DNA of 51,106 bases. Source: JAJFUG01 sp964473155. Lineage in GTDB: Bacteria > Gemmatimonadota > Glassbacteria > GWA2-58-10. The position numbers and the translations under genes are program-made. Of the stretch, positions 25,301 through 33,775 are shown piece by piece (positions within the stretch are counted from its first letter, which is position 1; every line of letters begins with the position of its first letter). The notes under the pieces were generated by a model, which worked only from the letters and a program-made list of their open reading frames with translations, ran no database searches and had not been told where the DNA came from. The stretch spans positions 1 to 51,106 of the forward strand of contig CAYYNT010000026.1 of NCBI GenBank assembly GCA_964473155.1, in the 5' to 3' direction.

Positions 25301-26906
25301 GGCCAGTTCGTTCACCGTGCGCGCTTTCGCTCTCAGCGCGGTGGACAGCTACGGTCAGGAGGGGGAATGGTCCGCGCCCAAATTACAGACCTTCCGCCGC
25401 CTGATGCCGTCCACTCAGGTGCTGCCGGCCCCGGCGTGGGAAGATGGCGCGGGCGTGTACCCTCTGGTCAACTGGATCGACACCGGACCGTACCATGGTT
25501 ACTCGATCTCCTGCCGTCTTGGAGCGCCCCAGGGATGCGCGGACCTGGTGGAGCGTTACGAGGTGCAGCGTTCGGATGACCTCGGTACGGGAGGTCTGTC
25601 CTGGAGCGACTGGGAACGCCTGCCCGACTGCTCTCCCTCGAACGGCGGCGCTGCGGCGGCGTCCGGACTGGTGTACGAAAACCGCGATTCCTCTTTCAAG
25701 GCCGGGAACCGCTACCGTTACCACGCCAGGGCCATTGGCCGCAATGAGACGCCAGGCCTGTGGGGCGAAACTCTCCGGGTGACTCTCAACGGCGACAGCA
25801 CCGCTCCTGACCGTCCGGTGCTCAGCCTGGTCGAGCATACCGGCCACAACGAGCTCTCGATAAGCGCCCCGGCAATCTCCGGCGGACCCTGCCCGGATTT
25901 CAGCCACTGGCTGATCGAGGGTTTCAGACAGGAGAACGGCCAGTGGGAAGTTCTCGAGCCGCACTGGTGCGATACGAGCTACCAGCATTCGACCGTGGAT
26001 GAGGGGCTGGAGAAGAACTGGAAGTACAGGGTCACAGCGTTTGATTTCAGCGGCAACGCCTCGCCGGTGAGCCTGGAAACCGGTTTCGGCAAGATGAAGC
26101 GCGCCGGGACGGCGTTTCTTTCCAGCACAGTGAATGATACGCTGGCCCAGGTCTGGGTCAACGAGGCCGAGATCGGGTTGAAAGTCAGCCGGGACGGAGT
26201 GATAAGCGCGATCAACCTTTCGCCGGAAGCTGTGGACATAACCGGGCGGAGGATCACCCTGGACGGCGACACGGTGTTCAGCGCGGACTGTGAAATCTAC
26301 GGGGAGCTGAAACTGTGCCGGACCAGCCAGGACACCGAGCGTATCGAGATCGGCACGTTTTCCAGCGGCGAGGAGATCCGCTGCTACGGCTCGAAAAGCA
26401 TGGGGACCCAGGAACACCTGGGGATAAGATTCTATACGTACGAGCTGGAAAACAACAATCTGCCGGTCATTCAACTGAAAGGCACGGATGTCTGGAGTCT
26501 CGGCTCGGAGCCGCAGTGGATGCTCACCGGCTGGGGCCTTAAGCCCCTGAATTACGCCTGCCTGGGGCTGCCGGACGCAGCCATGCACGGGGCCTGGTTT
26601 TTCCGTGGGCAGACCGCCTGCATCGGATGGGACTACACGCTCGGCCGGCTGCTCGTGAACCGGAACGACACGGTCAGGACTTTCATTCCGCGCGAGCAGG
26701 ATTATGACCTGGCAGCGGGGAAAGTCTACCGTATCGACGGCGTCCAGGTGGTGGGGGCTCGTCAGGCTGCCGTGGCGGATGCCGCTGTCAGCGGGACTCC
26801 AGCGCAGCTTTCCGAGTGCGCCCGCGCCGTGGAGTTTGACGCCCTGGCGGGCAAGTTCAACCAGTTGTTAGGGCGGTTGCGCGCCCATGGACTGATTTTA
26901 TCCTGA
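22380..26906 (+). CDS. tail hub / tip attachment protein with FN3 domains
   Basis: A 1508-residue structural protein, by far the largest in the window. The N-terminal half is beta-rich and unassigned. The middle to C-terminal part contains fibronectin-III-like modules (around residue 810: VTVEPNNDGTVTWSWQASPD; another near 1035 and one around 1140 with NELSISAPAISGGPCPD). The last 270 residues resemble lambda J-type ends (VNEAEIGLKVSRDGVISAIN). Such proteins sit at the tail tip and contact the host. The ATG at 22380 overlaps the previous stop by one base and has GGGAGG upstream; an upstream in-frame extension to 22302 is inside the preceding gene. Confidence 0.75.
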   Translation: MALKPTQRWLDAARAGSAEPVLLVELRPTVLYAEKNFAGDWRGGRDNQGRLLSDPASTSGLNTAPPEGVTEPYPDELRLARAEVEHPEMQPFSRPMASGVTFRHFGQYESAGTDTYKNVGQYVQTFRCCRAFRLRRLKAGLYNSGARFKGRIRIKIYSHLCESALNEYRLTAQNQPFGSSTAPAVQGIYNGAKLVHSFEFNAARDSLSGLDPEKSLEGRDFESAGGDTFKIFDLSASNVWLPGGDAPCALDLSVDRDDDARSLHLYGSADDRAYGRGQLLHHDHGSGKFYKLPGDMGFKFMADGYVNAGSGIFTFDLGEKPHSGLQGELELRYCEPLGTSALFELRECDSGTGWPSAWRRVSDGAALGGRRFVQVRVSLSSRDGLDTPRIYSVRVAYRSAHRFVMASRPLFGYPNLVAEAPDYSAEGDPLSGRASASDTSRLVLLDAGGMLPRLFSLYNMKNDEVKVYLGFDAPGFLDNSAADYNEGLGDWLHYKSLWIEDWEIGEGVVTLYGYDQQVRFLESESPSRSPEDDRPEQIHYNLLPPALIKRDFLLRARMRPSRIDFVAGPDGLPLPETSFGALGEASAWRLSRVIEKPAGLHSEDQDLNRHLLAFQAVDERGRWVARRADFSASPVARLSGDDILEKSERFQPGHRHLKNIAAVYYGGEGNSETDYRSLCLEVDEEGGKSYKEFSVDKLLSRFIPLSADPRDPGDIPVTVARARLRLQRHGLRSLDFSTRLEYAWLQIGDHVHVDSRRYRRPGAGSPNPLLVMLTRKSIDRGLGSVSWSALVLADAQEEELPGRSPAAPLSVTVEPNNDGTVTWSWQASPDDDGDRVLRYDLFRRLAHLDNWAGSTGTVSAGGKSGYSIDDGPYDRLVSYDFGVRAVGVNGRASAITVAQDVLVTAAPPAPPSPDDWRLETREGAIAVYLLNDAGRAQFYRIHVLLGGGSGWRGAGTLARGARREPAFLYYPDDPASSFTVRAFALSAVDSYGQEGEWSAPKLQTFRRLMPSTQVLPAPAWEDGAGVYPLVNWIDTGPYHGYSISCRLGAPQGCADLVERYEVQRSDDLGTGGLSWSDWERLPDCSPSNGGAAAASGLVYENRDSSFKAGNRYRYHARAIGRNETPGLWGETLRVTLNGDSTAPDRPVLSLVEHTGHNELSISAPAISGGPCPDFSHWLIEGFRQENGQWEVLEPHWCDTSYQHSTVDEGLEKNWKYRVTAFDFSGNASPVSLETGFGKMKRAGTAFLSSTVNDTLAQVWVNEAEIGLKVSRDGVISAINLSPEAVDITGRRITLDGDTVFSADCEIYGELKLCRTSQDTERIEIGTFSSGEEIRCYGSKSMGTQEHLGIRFYTYELENNNLPVIQLKGTDVWSLGSEPQWMLTGWGLKPLNYACLGLPDAAMHGAWFFRGQTACIGWDYTLGRLLVNRNDTVRTFIPREQDYDLAAGKVYRIDGVQVVGARQAAVADAAVSGTPAQLSECARAVEFDALAGKFNQLLGRLRAHGLILS

Positions 26907-26923
26907 AACGGAGGGGAGGGAAG

Positions 26924-27166
26924 ATGACGGACAGCGGGATCAGGAGCAGAATGCAAACCCGGCTCGGAGAGCTGGAATCGTCGCGTGATCGCGCCCTGCA
27001 GGCCTACAGGGACAAGGACCTCGAGGTCAACGAAGCCACGCGCGGGTTGAGCGAAAAGGTGCGCAAGCTGCGCGAGGAACGCGGTACGCTCGCCCTGGAG
27101 GCGGGGGCCTGCCAGCAGAAAATCGATGAGTTGCGGGGACTTCTGAACGACACGGGAGATGAATGA
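26924..27166 (+). CDS. small coiled-coil protein
   Basis: An 80-residue protein that is almost one continuous helix with heptad spacing (RLGELESSRDRALQAYRDKD, then SEKVRKLREERGTLALEA). GGAGGGGAGGG precedes the ATG. It is translationally coupled to the next gene through an ATGATG overlap. Position behind the tail hub suggests a structural or assembly accessory of the tail tip; no family is recognised. Confidence 0.65.
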   Translation: MTDSGIRSRMQTRLGELESSRDRALQAYRDKDLEVNEATRGLSEKVRKLREERGTLALEAGACQQKIDELRGLLNDTGDE

Positions 27167-27777
27167 TGAGCGTGCTGCGGTTGTACAAGGACGAACTGCT
27201 GGAACAAATGATCAGCCTGGAGAACGATTTTTCAAACCCGGACGAGGAGGACTCGCTGGACGGCACGGCGGGCCAGACTGTTTTCCGTCCTCTCTGGCTG
27301 GCCGTGGAGCAGACCACTCTGGCGGCGCCTGTGGCGGATGGCCAGACAACTCAGATAAGCCTTGCCGCGCCGCATTTCCCCGGGACGGCTTACAGCGTGA
27401 TAATCGTGGATGAGGAAAAGATGCTTATCTGCGGCGGGCATGGCACGGCCAACCTGACTGTGGTGCGCGGCCACAACGGAACGCCGGCCGTGGCGCATTC
27501 CTCCGGGGCGCGCGTGCGTCTGGCTTACGACTGTTCGCAGGTGACAGTCGGTTGCGCCGACACCCTGGGCGCGGATGAGTCCGGCTGGGTCAGCTACTGC
27601 CGCGACTCATCGGGAGCGCCGGACGGGGCCTGGGAAGCGCCGATAGGCCCGCTGGGGCTGAATTACGGCCAGAGCCTTAAAATATGGCGCAGGGTGAGCG
27701 TGCCGTCCGGGACCGCCGCCGCGATCAAACAGGACCTGGTGCACCGGATCAGCGCCATGATCGTCGAAACCGCCTGA
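27163..27777 (+). CDS. tail-tip/baseplate-like structural protein 1
   Basis: A 204-residue protein with two adjacent ATG starts (27163, 27166). A central motif (VVRGHNGTPAVAHSSGARVR, about residues 104-123) is the RGxxGTxAxxHxxGxxV pattern found in phage baseplate and fibre-associated proteins, and it recurs in the next gene. No enzymatic residues stand out. It belongs to the tail-tip block after the hub gene. Exact role unknown. Confidence 0.6.
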   Translation: MMSVLRLYKDELLEQMISLENDFSNPDEEDSLDGTAGQTVFRPLWLAVEQTTLAAPVADGQTTQISLAAPHFPGTAYSVIIVDEEKMLICGGHGTANLTVVRGHNGTPAVAHSSGARVRLAYDCSQVTVGCADTLGADESGWVSYCRDSSGAPDGAWEAPIGPLGLNYGQSLKIWRRVSVPSGTAAAIKQDLVHRISAMIVETA

Positions 27778-27809
27778 GCCGGGAGATAAACCGGGAAAGT
27801 GAGGATTGG

Positions 27810-28316
27810 ATGCAGATCATAACCGATACCGGTCCGCGCGGGATTGCGCTGCGGGCCAACTCGACCACGCTCGGCCTTGACCTGGCGCAGGGAGCGGCTC
27901 AGATGCAGCTCGTGCGGGACGTTTTCTCTGACGGCGATGTCGTCACCGTGGGGATGGAGGATATCCGCGTTGACTCGCACGGAACGCTGTGCCAGGTCAC
28001 CCGGGCCAGGAACGGGACATCCGGCGGAGAACATTCCGCGGGGCAGAATGTCCGTCTCGCCGAAGGCGCAGCGCTGCTCGAACACACGTTTGACGGGACG
28101 GAATACCTTTCGGCCATCCGGGCCGGGGCCGAGGTGGAGGCCCTGTTCGGCCTGGAGATGGATGGCGTGCTGCGGTATCTCGCTCCCAGCACGCCCTATC
28201 AACTGGAGGTGTTTTTCCCTCTGGCGCGCTACCAGCCTTTTCAGGGTTTCCGTCTGCGGGTGCTGGCCTGGAACTGGGCCGCGGAGGCGGTGTTCTGGGC
28301 GCAGTTACAGGCCTGA
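27810..28316 (+). CDS. tail-tip/baseplate-like structural protein 2
   Basis: A 168-residue protein; ATG 27810 follows GTGAGGATTGG and is preferred over the in-frame codon at 27684, which lies in the previous gene. It repeats the motif of its neighbour as VTRARNGTSGGEHSAGQNVR (about residues 62-81), implying a duplicated domain. The beta-rich N-terminus (DLAQGAAQMQLVRDVFSDGD) fits a tail-surface protein. Function inferred from position only. Confidence 0.55.
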   Translation: MQIITDTGPRGIALRANSTTLGLDLAQGAAQMQLVRDVFSDGDVVTVGMEDIRVDSHGTLCQVTRARNGTSGGEHSAGQNVRLAEGAALLEHTFDGTEYLSAIRAGAEVEALFGLEMDGVLRYLAPSTPYQLEVFFPLARYQPFQGFRLRVLAWNWAAEAVFWAQLQA

Positions 28317-28340
28317 GCCGCCGCTCGGGGAAAGGGGGCG

Positions 28341-28712
28341 GTGTTGTTCAATTTCTCGGACACTTGTTTCAGCCGGTTTTTCGACACCGGGTACGGAATA
28401 AGCAACAGTTCCATGCGCTTTGCCGCCAGACTGGGCCTGTACGCTCAGTCCGGGCAGGACCAGGCGCTGAGGTTTTCTCTGACCGCGGCCGGTCTGGATT
28501 CCGCGCAGGCCAGGATCGCCGTCCGGTCGTCGGCGGCGGTCCGGATGGCCCTGCGGCTCGGGCTGTCGGACATTACGACATGCGCCTGGAGGCTGGCGCT
28601 CACCGCCCGGCCATTGACCGCGCAGTCCATCCGGGCCGCGATCACCGGCGGGCAGGAAAGCCGCTTCCAGACAGTGCTGCGGATACGTGTAATCGAGAGG
28701 TTTACGAATTGA
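28341..28712 (+). CDS. hypothetical protein in tail-tip block
   Basis: A 123-residue protein starting with GTG at 28341 behind GAAAGGGGGCG. It is rich in Ala, Arg and Ser, with alternating hydrophobic and basic strands (RMALRLGLSDITTCAWRLAL). It has no signal peptide and no family that I recognise. It lies between the baseplate-like and the beta-helix genes, with 10 bases to the latter, so co-translation is likely. Confidence 0.5.
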   Translation: MLFNFSDTCFSRFFDTGYGISNSSMRFAARLGLYAQSGQDQALRFSLTAAGLDSAQARIAVRSSAAVRMALRLGLSDITTCAWRLALTARPLTAQSIRAAITGGQESRFQTVLRIRVIERFTN

Positions 28713-28722
28713 GGAGGGGACG

Positions 28723-30195
28723 ATGAGGGGATTCACCGGATATATGGTCACGCTGGCCCTGATGTTCCTGCCCGCGGGCCTCGCGGCGCAGTATGTCGGG
28801 ACGGGACGCCCGTTCGACAGCCGCGCCGTGCTGGACAGCCTGGCGGCGAAGAGCGACACCTCGGCCCTGCGGGCGGTCAGGAGCGTTCAGGACAGCCTGG
28901 CCTCGGCCTCCAGGTCGGCGGACAGCGTCTTGTCGGCGATCAAGATCGGACGGGATTATTACAAGGCCGGGGCCAACGTCACCCTGACCACGCATGGAGC
29001 GCCGGGCGACAGCGCCACCATCGGCGTTTCTGTAAACGGAGGGGGAGGCGGAGGCCTGCCATACGACACCACCCTGTACCGGCGCATCCTGGGCTGGCCG
29101 TCCGATTCCGCCCTGTACGGCAGGTTCAGCGGCTGGCGGATGTTGGACAACAGGACAGCCAGGGCCGACAGCGCCACCGGGGACAGCCTTTGGAGCAGTA
29201 TCGATCAGCTCAAAACCACCGGTGGGCGGATACTGGTGCTTGGAACTGATACGGTTCATGTTTACCGCCTGACAACTTACGACAGCCTGCCGACCGCCGG
29301 GGGGATTACATCGACGGTTTCAGTCTATGGCACGCCGCGCACGGTGATTAAATGCAAGGACGCGGGCGCGGCCCCATTTTCATTCACTGTCAACCGCCCG
29401 GCCGGGACAGGGACGGCGTTTCTGGAGTTTAAGAACCTGCGGATGATAATGGGCTCTATCACAAATCAGATGTATGTCTGTCGCGGGCGGCTTCGTTTCG
29501 AGAACTGCGACATTGACGGTGGAATACCTAATTTCTCTTTTGCGGACGGCAACGCCGGGGATTCTCTGGCGGTGTTCAAGGCCTGCCGCTTCGGGGATGT
29601 GTATTCTTACATCTCCAATCGTGTGGGATTCATATCGTTCGAGAACTGTGAAGGAAATTTCCTTTCATCGAACTGGAGTCCGTCGGGGATAACGCAGAAC
29701 GCCTCCAGGTTCGGCGTGCATATAATCAATCCGCGAAATCTCGGTTTTGCCGCCTCGACCAGCAGCGCCGGAAATTTCGATCTGTGGATAACCGGCGGGA
29801 GTATCCGCCAGACCGGGAATTACAACCTGTTCGAGTACTGCAACACCCACGCCTCGGGCGTGCAGTTCTATTTCAATCCGAATGCCAGTCCGGCTAACGC
29901 GGTAGTGGGGGTCAACCATTCATATAATGGTTATGGCTCTTTCGAGGGTTGCTCGTTCTGGAACGGGGGAGCCGCCGGGGCAAGTATCCGGGTGACGGGC
30001 TGCTATTTTTATAATTCTCCCACGGCGATGGCGTTTTTCTCCGGCGGCTCGCTCAATTCCTGCAATGTTCAGAATGCGACGACAGCGGTGAGCGCAAACG
30101 CCACGACAAAAATCCACGGCCTTCTGCACAGCGGCTGCTCGACGCTCATATCCGGGACTCCGGCTGCGCTGACCGACACGATGACAGTCTACTGA
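28723..30195 (+). CDS. beta-helix protein with signal peptide, fibre position
   Basis: A 490-residue protein. Residues 1-22 form a Sec signal peptide (hydrophobic core MVTLALMFLPAGLA, then AAQ). A Ser/Ala/Asp-rich coiled-coil-like section follows, then a six-glycine linker near residue 106, and a C-terminal right-handed beta-helix-like domain with repeated short strands and aromatic/Asn ladders (FENCDIDGGIPN, VTGCYFYNSPTAM, LNSCNVQNATTAV). Beta-helices are common in tailspikes, but a signal peptide on a virion fibre is unusual. The protein may be exported by the host rather than packed on the particle. GGAGGGGACG precedes the ATG. Confidence 0.7.
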   Translation: MRGFTGYMVTLALMFLPAGLAAQYVGTGRPFDSRAVLDSLAAKSDTSALRAVRSVQDSLASASRSADSVLSAIKIGRDYYKAGANVTLTTHGAPGDSATIGVSVNGGGGGGLPYDTTLYRRILGWPSDSALYGRFSGWRMLDNRTARADSATGDSLWSSIDQLKTTGGRILVLGTDTVHVYRLTTYDSLPTAGGITSTVSVYGTPRTVIKCKDAGAAPFSFTVNRPAGTGTAFLEFKNLRMIMGSITNQMYVCRGRLRFENCDIDGGIPNFSFADGNAGDSLAVFKACRFGDVYSYISNRVGFISFENCEGNFLSSNWSPSGITQNASRFGVHIINPRNLGFAASTSSAGNFDLWITGGSIRQTGNYNLFEYCNTHASGVQFYFNPNASPANAVVGVNHSYNGYGSFEGCSFWNGGAAGASIRVTGCYFYNSPTAMAFFSGGSLNSCNVQNATTAVSANATTKIHGLLHSGCSTLISGTPAALTDTMTVY

Positions 30196-30208
30196 CCGGG
30201 AGATTGCG

Positions 30209-30583
30209 ATGAAAAAATTCATGCTGATTCTTGTCCTGGCTTGCGGCGCGCTTCAGGCGCAGCCGCTGGTTGTGCGCGATGGCATCCGCACAGGCAACCG
30301 GCCGGGGCTGGTGATCGCGGCGTTCATGGGCGAGCCGTCTGTCGAGGGCGCCCGGATGACCGGCAGCTTTCTCACTGACCCGGACAGCTCCGGGCAGAGG
30401 GACATACGGCTCGACTGGCCGCTGATCGTGGACTGGTCCAGGATTGACACCGTCCGGGTGGACTCGCTGCCCCGGCGGCCTATCCTGATGACCGAACGCC
30501 TGGCCGCGGGCGTTTTTTTCGACGGGGAGATGACCGACAGCCTGGCATGGGCGGACAGCTTGTGGAGGAGAAATGCGCATTGA
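30209..30583 (+). CDS. secreted hypothetical protein, last of particle cluster
   Basis: A 124-residue protein with a clear signal peptide (KKFMLILVLACGALQAQ) and an otherwise unassigned body (RIDTVRVDSLPRRPILMTER, FFDGEMTDSLAWADSLW). It is 13 bases behind the beta-helix gene and is the last gene in the co-directional cluster. The final 130 or so bases occur again, diverged and with a stop, at 36903-37064 on the far side of the efflux operon. Family unknown. Confidence 0.6.
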   Translation: MKKFMLILVLACGALQAQPLVVRDGIRTGNRPGLVIAAFMGEPSVEGARMTGSFLTDPDSSGQRDIRLDWPLIVDWSRIDTVRVDSLPRRPILMTERLAAGVFFDGEMTDSLAWADSLWRRNAH

Positions 30584-30637
30584 ATTTTTTGCACCCTGGC
30601 TGCGGGCTGGGCCTGGAAGATAGTCCCGTACGGTCAG

Positions 30638-33600
30638 TCATCTGGTGCCGCGGGATTTCCAGAAATAATATATCACCGGGTACACCGCCAGTTCCATGAG
30701 CACAGATGTGACAACACCGCCGATCATGGGCGCGGCGATGCGCTTCATGATATCCGCGCCCGCCCCATGACTCCACATGATCGGGACCAGACCGGCGATA
30801 ATCACCGATGCGGTCATGACTTTGGGCCGCACCCTCTGCACCGCGCCGTAATCGATGGCTTCGATCAGCCCGGCGCGGCCGTTGAGCAGGCCTTTGTCAC
30901 GCCACTCGTTGTACGCATGGTCCAGGTAGAGCAGCATCACGACTCCGGTTTCGGCATCCAGCCCGGCCAGCGCGATCAGTCCCACCCAGACCGCAATGGA
31001 GAGGTTGTAATCCAGGAAGTAAATGAGCCAGACCGCTCCCACCAGAGAAAACGGCACGGCAAGGAACACGATGGCAGTCTTCGTTATTGAGCGGGTGTTG
31101 AGATAGATGATCACGAATATTATCAGGACAGTTAGAGGAATGATGAACATCAGGCGCTGCCGCGCCCGCTGCATGTATTCAAACTCACCGCTCCAGACCA
31201 GGTTGTAGCCCTCCGGCAGTTTAATCCTTTCGGCCACGGTCCTCTGCGCGTTTTTGACGTAGGTTCCCACATCCACGTTCCGTATGTCGATAAAGACCCA
31301 GGAATTGGGCCGTGTGTCCTCTGTGCGGATAACCATGGGGCCTTTGCGGGTGGCAACCGACGCCACCTGTCCGAGGGGGACCTGTCCGCCTCCCGGCGTG
31401 GCAACCAGCACGCGACGGATGGCCTCGATGTTGTCGCGCAGCTCGCGGCTGTAGCGCAGGTTGACCGGATAGCGCTCCAGACCCTCCACTGTCGTGGTCA
31501 GGCTCATTCCACCCAGGGCAGTTTCTATTACATGCTGGATGTCGCCTACGGTCAGTCCGTAACGGGCCGCCTCCGTCCGGTCAATTTCGATATCGAGGTA
31601 GTTGCCGCCGATAGAGCGCTCGGCGAATGCGCTGAGGGTCCCGGGCACTGTCCGTACGATTCCTTCCACCTCCAGGCCGATCTTCTCCAGGGTTTCGAGG
31701 TCCGGGCCTGAAATCTTGATTCCCACTGGAGTCTTGATCCCTGTGCTCAGCATGTCCACCCTGGTTTTGATCGGCATGGTCCAGGCGTTGGTCAGACCGG
31801 GAATCTGGATTGCCCGGTCCAGTTCATCGATCAGTTTCTGCACGGTCATGCCCGGCCGCCATTCACTTTCCGGCTTGAGCATGATAGTGGTCTCCAGCAT
31901 GTCCAGCCCGGCGGGGTCGGTGGCGGTCTCGGCCCGCCCGGCCTTGCCGAACACATGCTGGACTTCCGGAAAGGAGCGGATGATCTTGTCGGTCTGCTGC
32001 AGCAGTTCGCGGGCCTTGGTTATCGAGATGCCCGGCATGGTGGTCGGCATGTACAGAAGGTCGCCCTCGTACAGCGGCGGCATGAATTCGGAGCCGAGGC
32101 GGCTGAAAGGAATCCAGGTGATGCCGAGGATGAGCGCCGCGGCGGCCAGGACCCATGCGCCGTGCCGGAGAATGAACCCGAGCGCCGGACGGTAGATCCA
32201 GATAAGCAGCCGGTTGACCGGATTGCTTTTTTCCGGCAGGATGCGTCCCCGGATGAAATAACCCATGAGCACCGGTATCACCGTGATCGACAGGATGGCT
32301 GCGGCGGCCATGGAATAGGTCTTGGTGAAAGCCAGGGGCTTGAAAAGACGGCCCTCCTGGGCCTCCAGGGTGAAGACCGGGATGAACGACACGGTGATTA
32401 CCAGAAGGGAGTAGAACAGGGACGGCCCCACCTCTTTTGAGCTTTCAAGGATTATCCGCCAGTGCTCCCGGCGTTCTCCCGATGGTTTGAGCCCCTCATG
32501 CTCAAGATGCTTGTGAGCGTTTTCGATCATGATAATCGCGGCGTCCACCATGGCCCCGATAGCGATGGCGATCCCGCCCAGGGACATTATATTGGCGTTT
32601 ATGCCCTGCTGTTTCATGATTATGAAAGAGGCAACGATGGCTGTGGGCAGGGTGAAGACCGCAATCAGCGCGCTTCGGGCGTGCAGGAGGAAAAGCAGGC
32701 AGACCAGCGCGACAATGATTATTTCCTCAACGAGCTTTTCCTTCAGGGTGTCGATGGCCCGCAGGATCAGGCCGGAGCGGTCATAGGCGGTTTCGATCCT
32801 GACATCTTCGGGCAATCCCTGCTTGAGAGTTTCCAGCTTTTCCTTGACTTTGCTGATAGTAGTGAGCGCGTTCTCGCCGTAGCGCATCACCACTATCCCG
32901 CCAACCACCTCACCCTCGCCGTTCAGCTCGGCCAGGCCGCGCCGCATCAGCGGGCCGACAGTCACATCCGCGATGTCTTTCACATAGACCGGCGTCCCGG
33001 CGGCCCGGTCGAGCATTACGGGGACGTTCTTCAGGTCATCCACCGATTTGATATATCCAAGCCCGCGCACCATGAATTCCATCTCGCCCATCTCGATCAC
33101 TTCCCCGCCCACATCGCTGTTCGACCTGGAGATAGCCTCCTCCACCATCATCAGCGAGACTCCATAGGCCTGGAGTTTCACCGGATCGGCTGTCACCTGG
33201 TACTCTTTGACGAAACCGCCGAGACTGGCGACCTCAGACACGCCCTCCACCGCGGTAAGCTCGTATTTTAGGTACCAGTCCTGGATGGAGCGCAACTCCT
33301 GCAGCGAGCGTTTATCGGAGGAGAGTGTATATTCGTAGACCCAGCCCACTCCGGTGGCATCCGGCCCGATGGTTGGTACGACATTCTCCGGAAGGCGTTT
33401 CTGGGCATAATTCAGGTATTCGAGGACGCGGCTGCGCGCCCAGTAGATATCGGTCCCGTCCTCGAAAATCACGTAGACCAGAGAGTAACCGAAAAAGGAG
33501 TAACCCCGGACCACTTTGGCCCTGGGCGCCGAGACCAGGGCGGTGGTGAGGGCATAGGTGACCTGGTCCTCGACAGTGCGCGGCGACTGACCGGGGTATT

Positions 33601-33754
33601 CGGTGTAAATAATCACCTGCGCATCGCTGAGGTCCGGGATCGCATCCACCGGGTTGGTCAGCAGTGAGCGCGCGCCGGCCCCGGCTATCAGGACTACCGC
33701 CAGAAGGACCAGGAATTTGTTGTTGATCGACCACTCGATGATTTTTTCGATCAT
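30638..33754 (-). CDS. cusA: RND heavy-metal efflux pump CusA/CzcA
   Basis: Inner-membrane proton-driven pump of the heavy-metal RND family. With the ATG at 33754 it is 1038 residues (an in-frame TTG at 33772 is possible). It shows the family opening (IIEWSINNKFLVLLAVVLI), the porter section with NPVDAIPDLSDAQVIIYTEY, and the membrane relay segment GGIAIAIGAMVDAAIIMIEN containing a conserved aspartate. Two halves each with a large periplasmic loop are evident. The C-terminal membrane half has LIALAGLDAETGVVMLLYLD. Metal choice (Cu/Ag versus Zn/Co/Cd) cannot be fixed, though the methionine-rich periplasmic loops lean to Cu/Ag. It is the third gene of the operon, 22 bases after cusB. Confidence 0.92.
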   Translation of the reverse strand: MIEKIIEWSINNKFLVLLAVVLIAGAGARSLLTNPVDAIPDLSDAQVIIYTEYPGQSPRTVEDQVTYALTTALVSAPRAKVVRGYSFFGYSLVYVIFEDGTDIYWARSRVLEYLNYAQKRLPENVVPTIGPDATGVGWVYEYTLSSDKRSLQELRSIQDWYLKYELTAVEGVSEVASLGGFVKEYQVTADPVKLQAYGVSLMMVEEAISRSNSDVGGEVIEMGEMEFMVRGLGYIKSVDDLKNVPVMLDRAAGTPVYVKDIADVTVGPLMRRGLAELNGEGEVVGGIVVMRYGENALTTISKVKEKLETLKQGLPEDVRIETAYDRSGLILRAIDTLKEKLVEEIIIVALVCLLFLLHARSALIAVFTLPTAIVASFIIMKQQGINANIMSLGGIAIAIGAMVDAAIIMIENAHKHLEHEGLKPSGERREHWRIILESSKEVGPSLFYSLLVITVSFIPVFTLEAQEGRLFKPLAFTKTYSMAAAAILSITVIPVLMGYFIRGRILPEKSNPVNRLLIWIYRPALGFILRHGAWVLAAAALILGITWIPFSRLGSEFMPPLYEGDLLYMPTTMPGISITKARELLQQTDKIIRSFPEVQHVFGKAGRAETATDPAGLDMLETTIMLKPESEWRPGMTVQKLIDELDRAIQIPGLTNAWTMPIKTRVDMLSTGIKTPVGIKISGPDLETLEKIGLEVEGIVRTVPGTLSAFAERSIGGNYLDIEIDRTEAARYGLTVGDIQHVIETALGGMSLTTTVEGLERYPVNLRYSRELRDNIEAIRRVLVATPGGGQVPLGQVASVATRKGPMVIRTEDTRPNSWVFIDIRNVDVGTYVKNAQRTVAERIKLPEGYNLVWSGEFEYMQRARQRLMFIIPLTVLIIFVIIYLNTRSITKTAIVFLAVPFSLVGAVWLIYFLDYNLSIAVWVGLIALAGLDAETGVVMLLYLDHAYNEWRDKGLLNGRAGLIEAIDYGAVQRVRPKVMTASVIIAGLVPIMWSHGAGADIMKRIAAPMIGGVVTSVLMELAVYPVIYYFWKSRGTR

Positions 33755-33775
33755 CTGAAATCTCTCAGTCAATTC

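Noticed and set aside
25383..26588. 401-codon minus ORF opposite the tail hub gene
   Set aside because: Antisense shadow; the forward frame has FN3-like domains and a continuous 1508-codon ORF.
7912..30583. Complete transposable Mu-like phage
   Set aside because: Only head proteins are Mu-like; no MuA/MuB, no sheath gene and no end repeats are visible.
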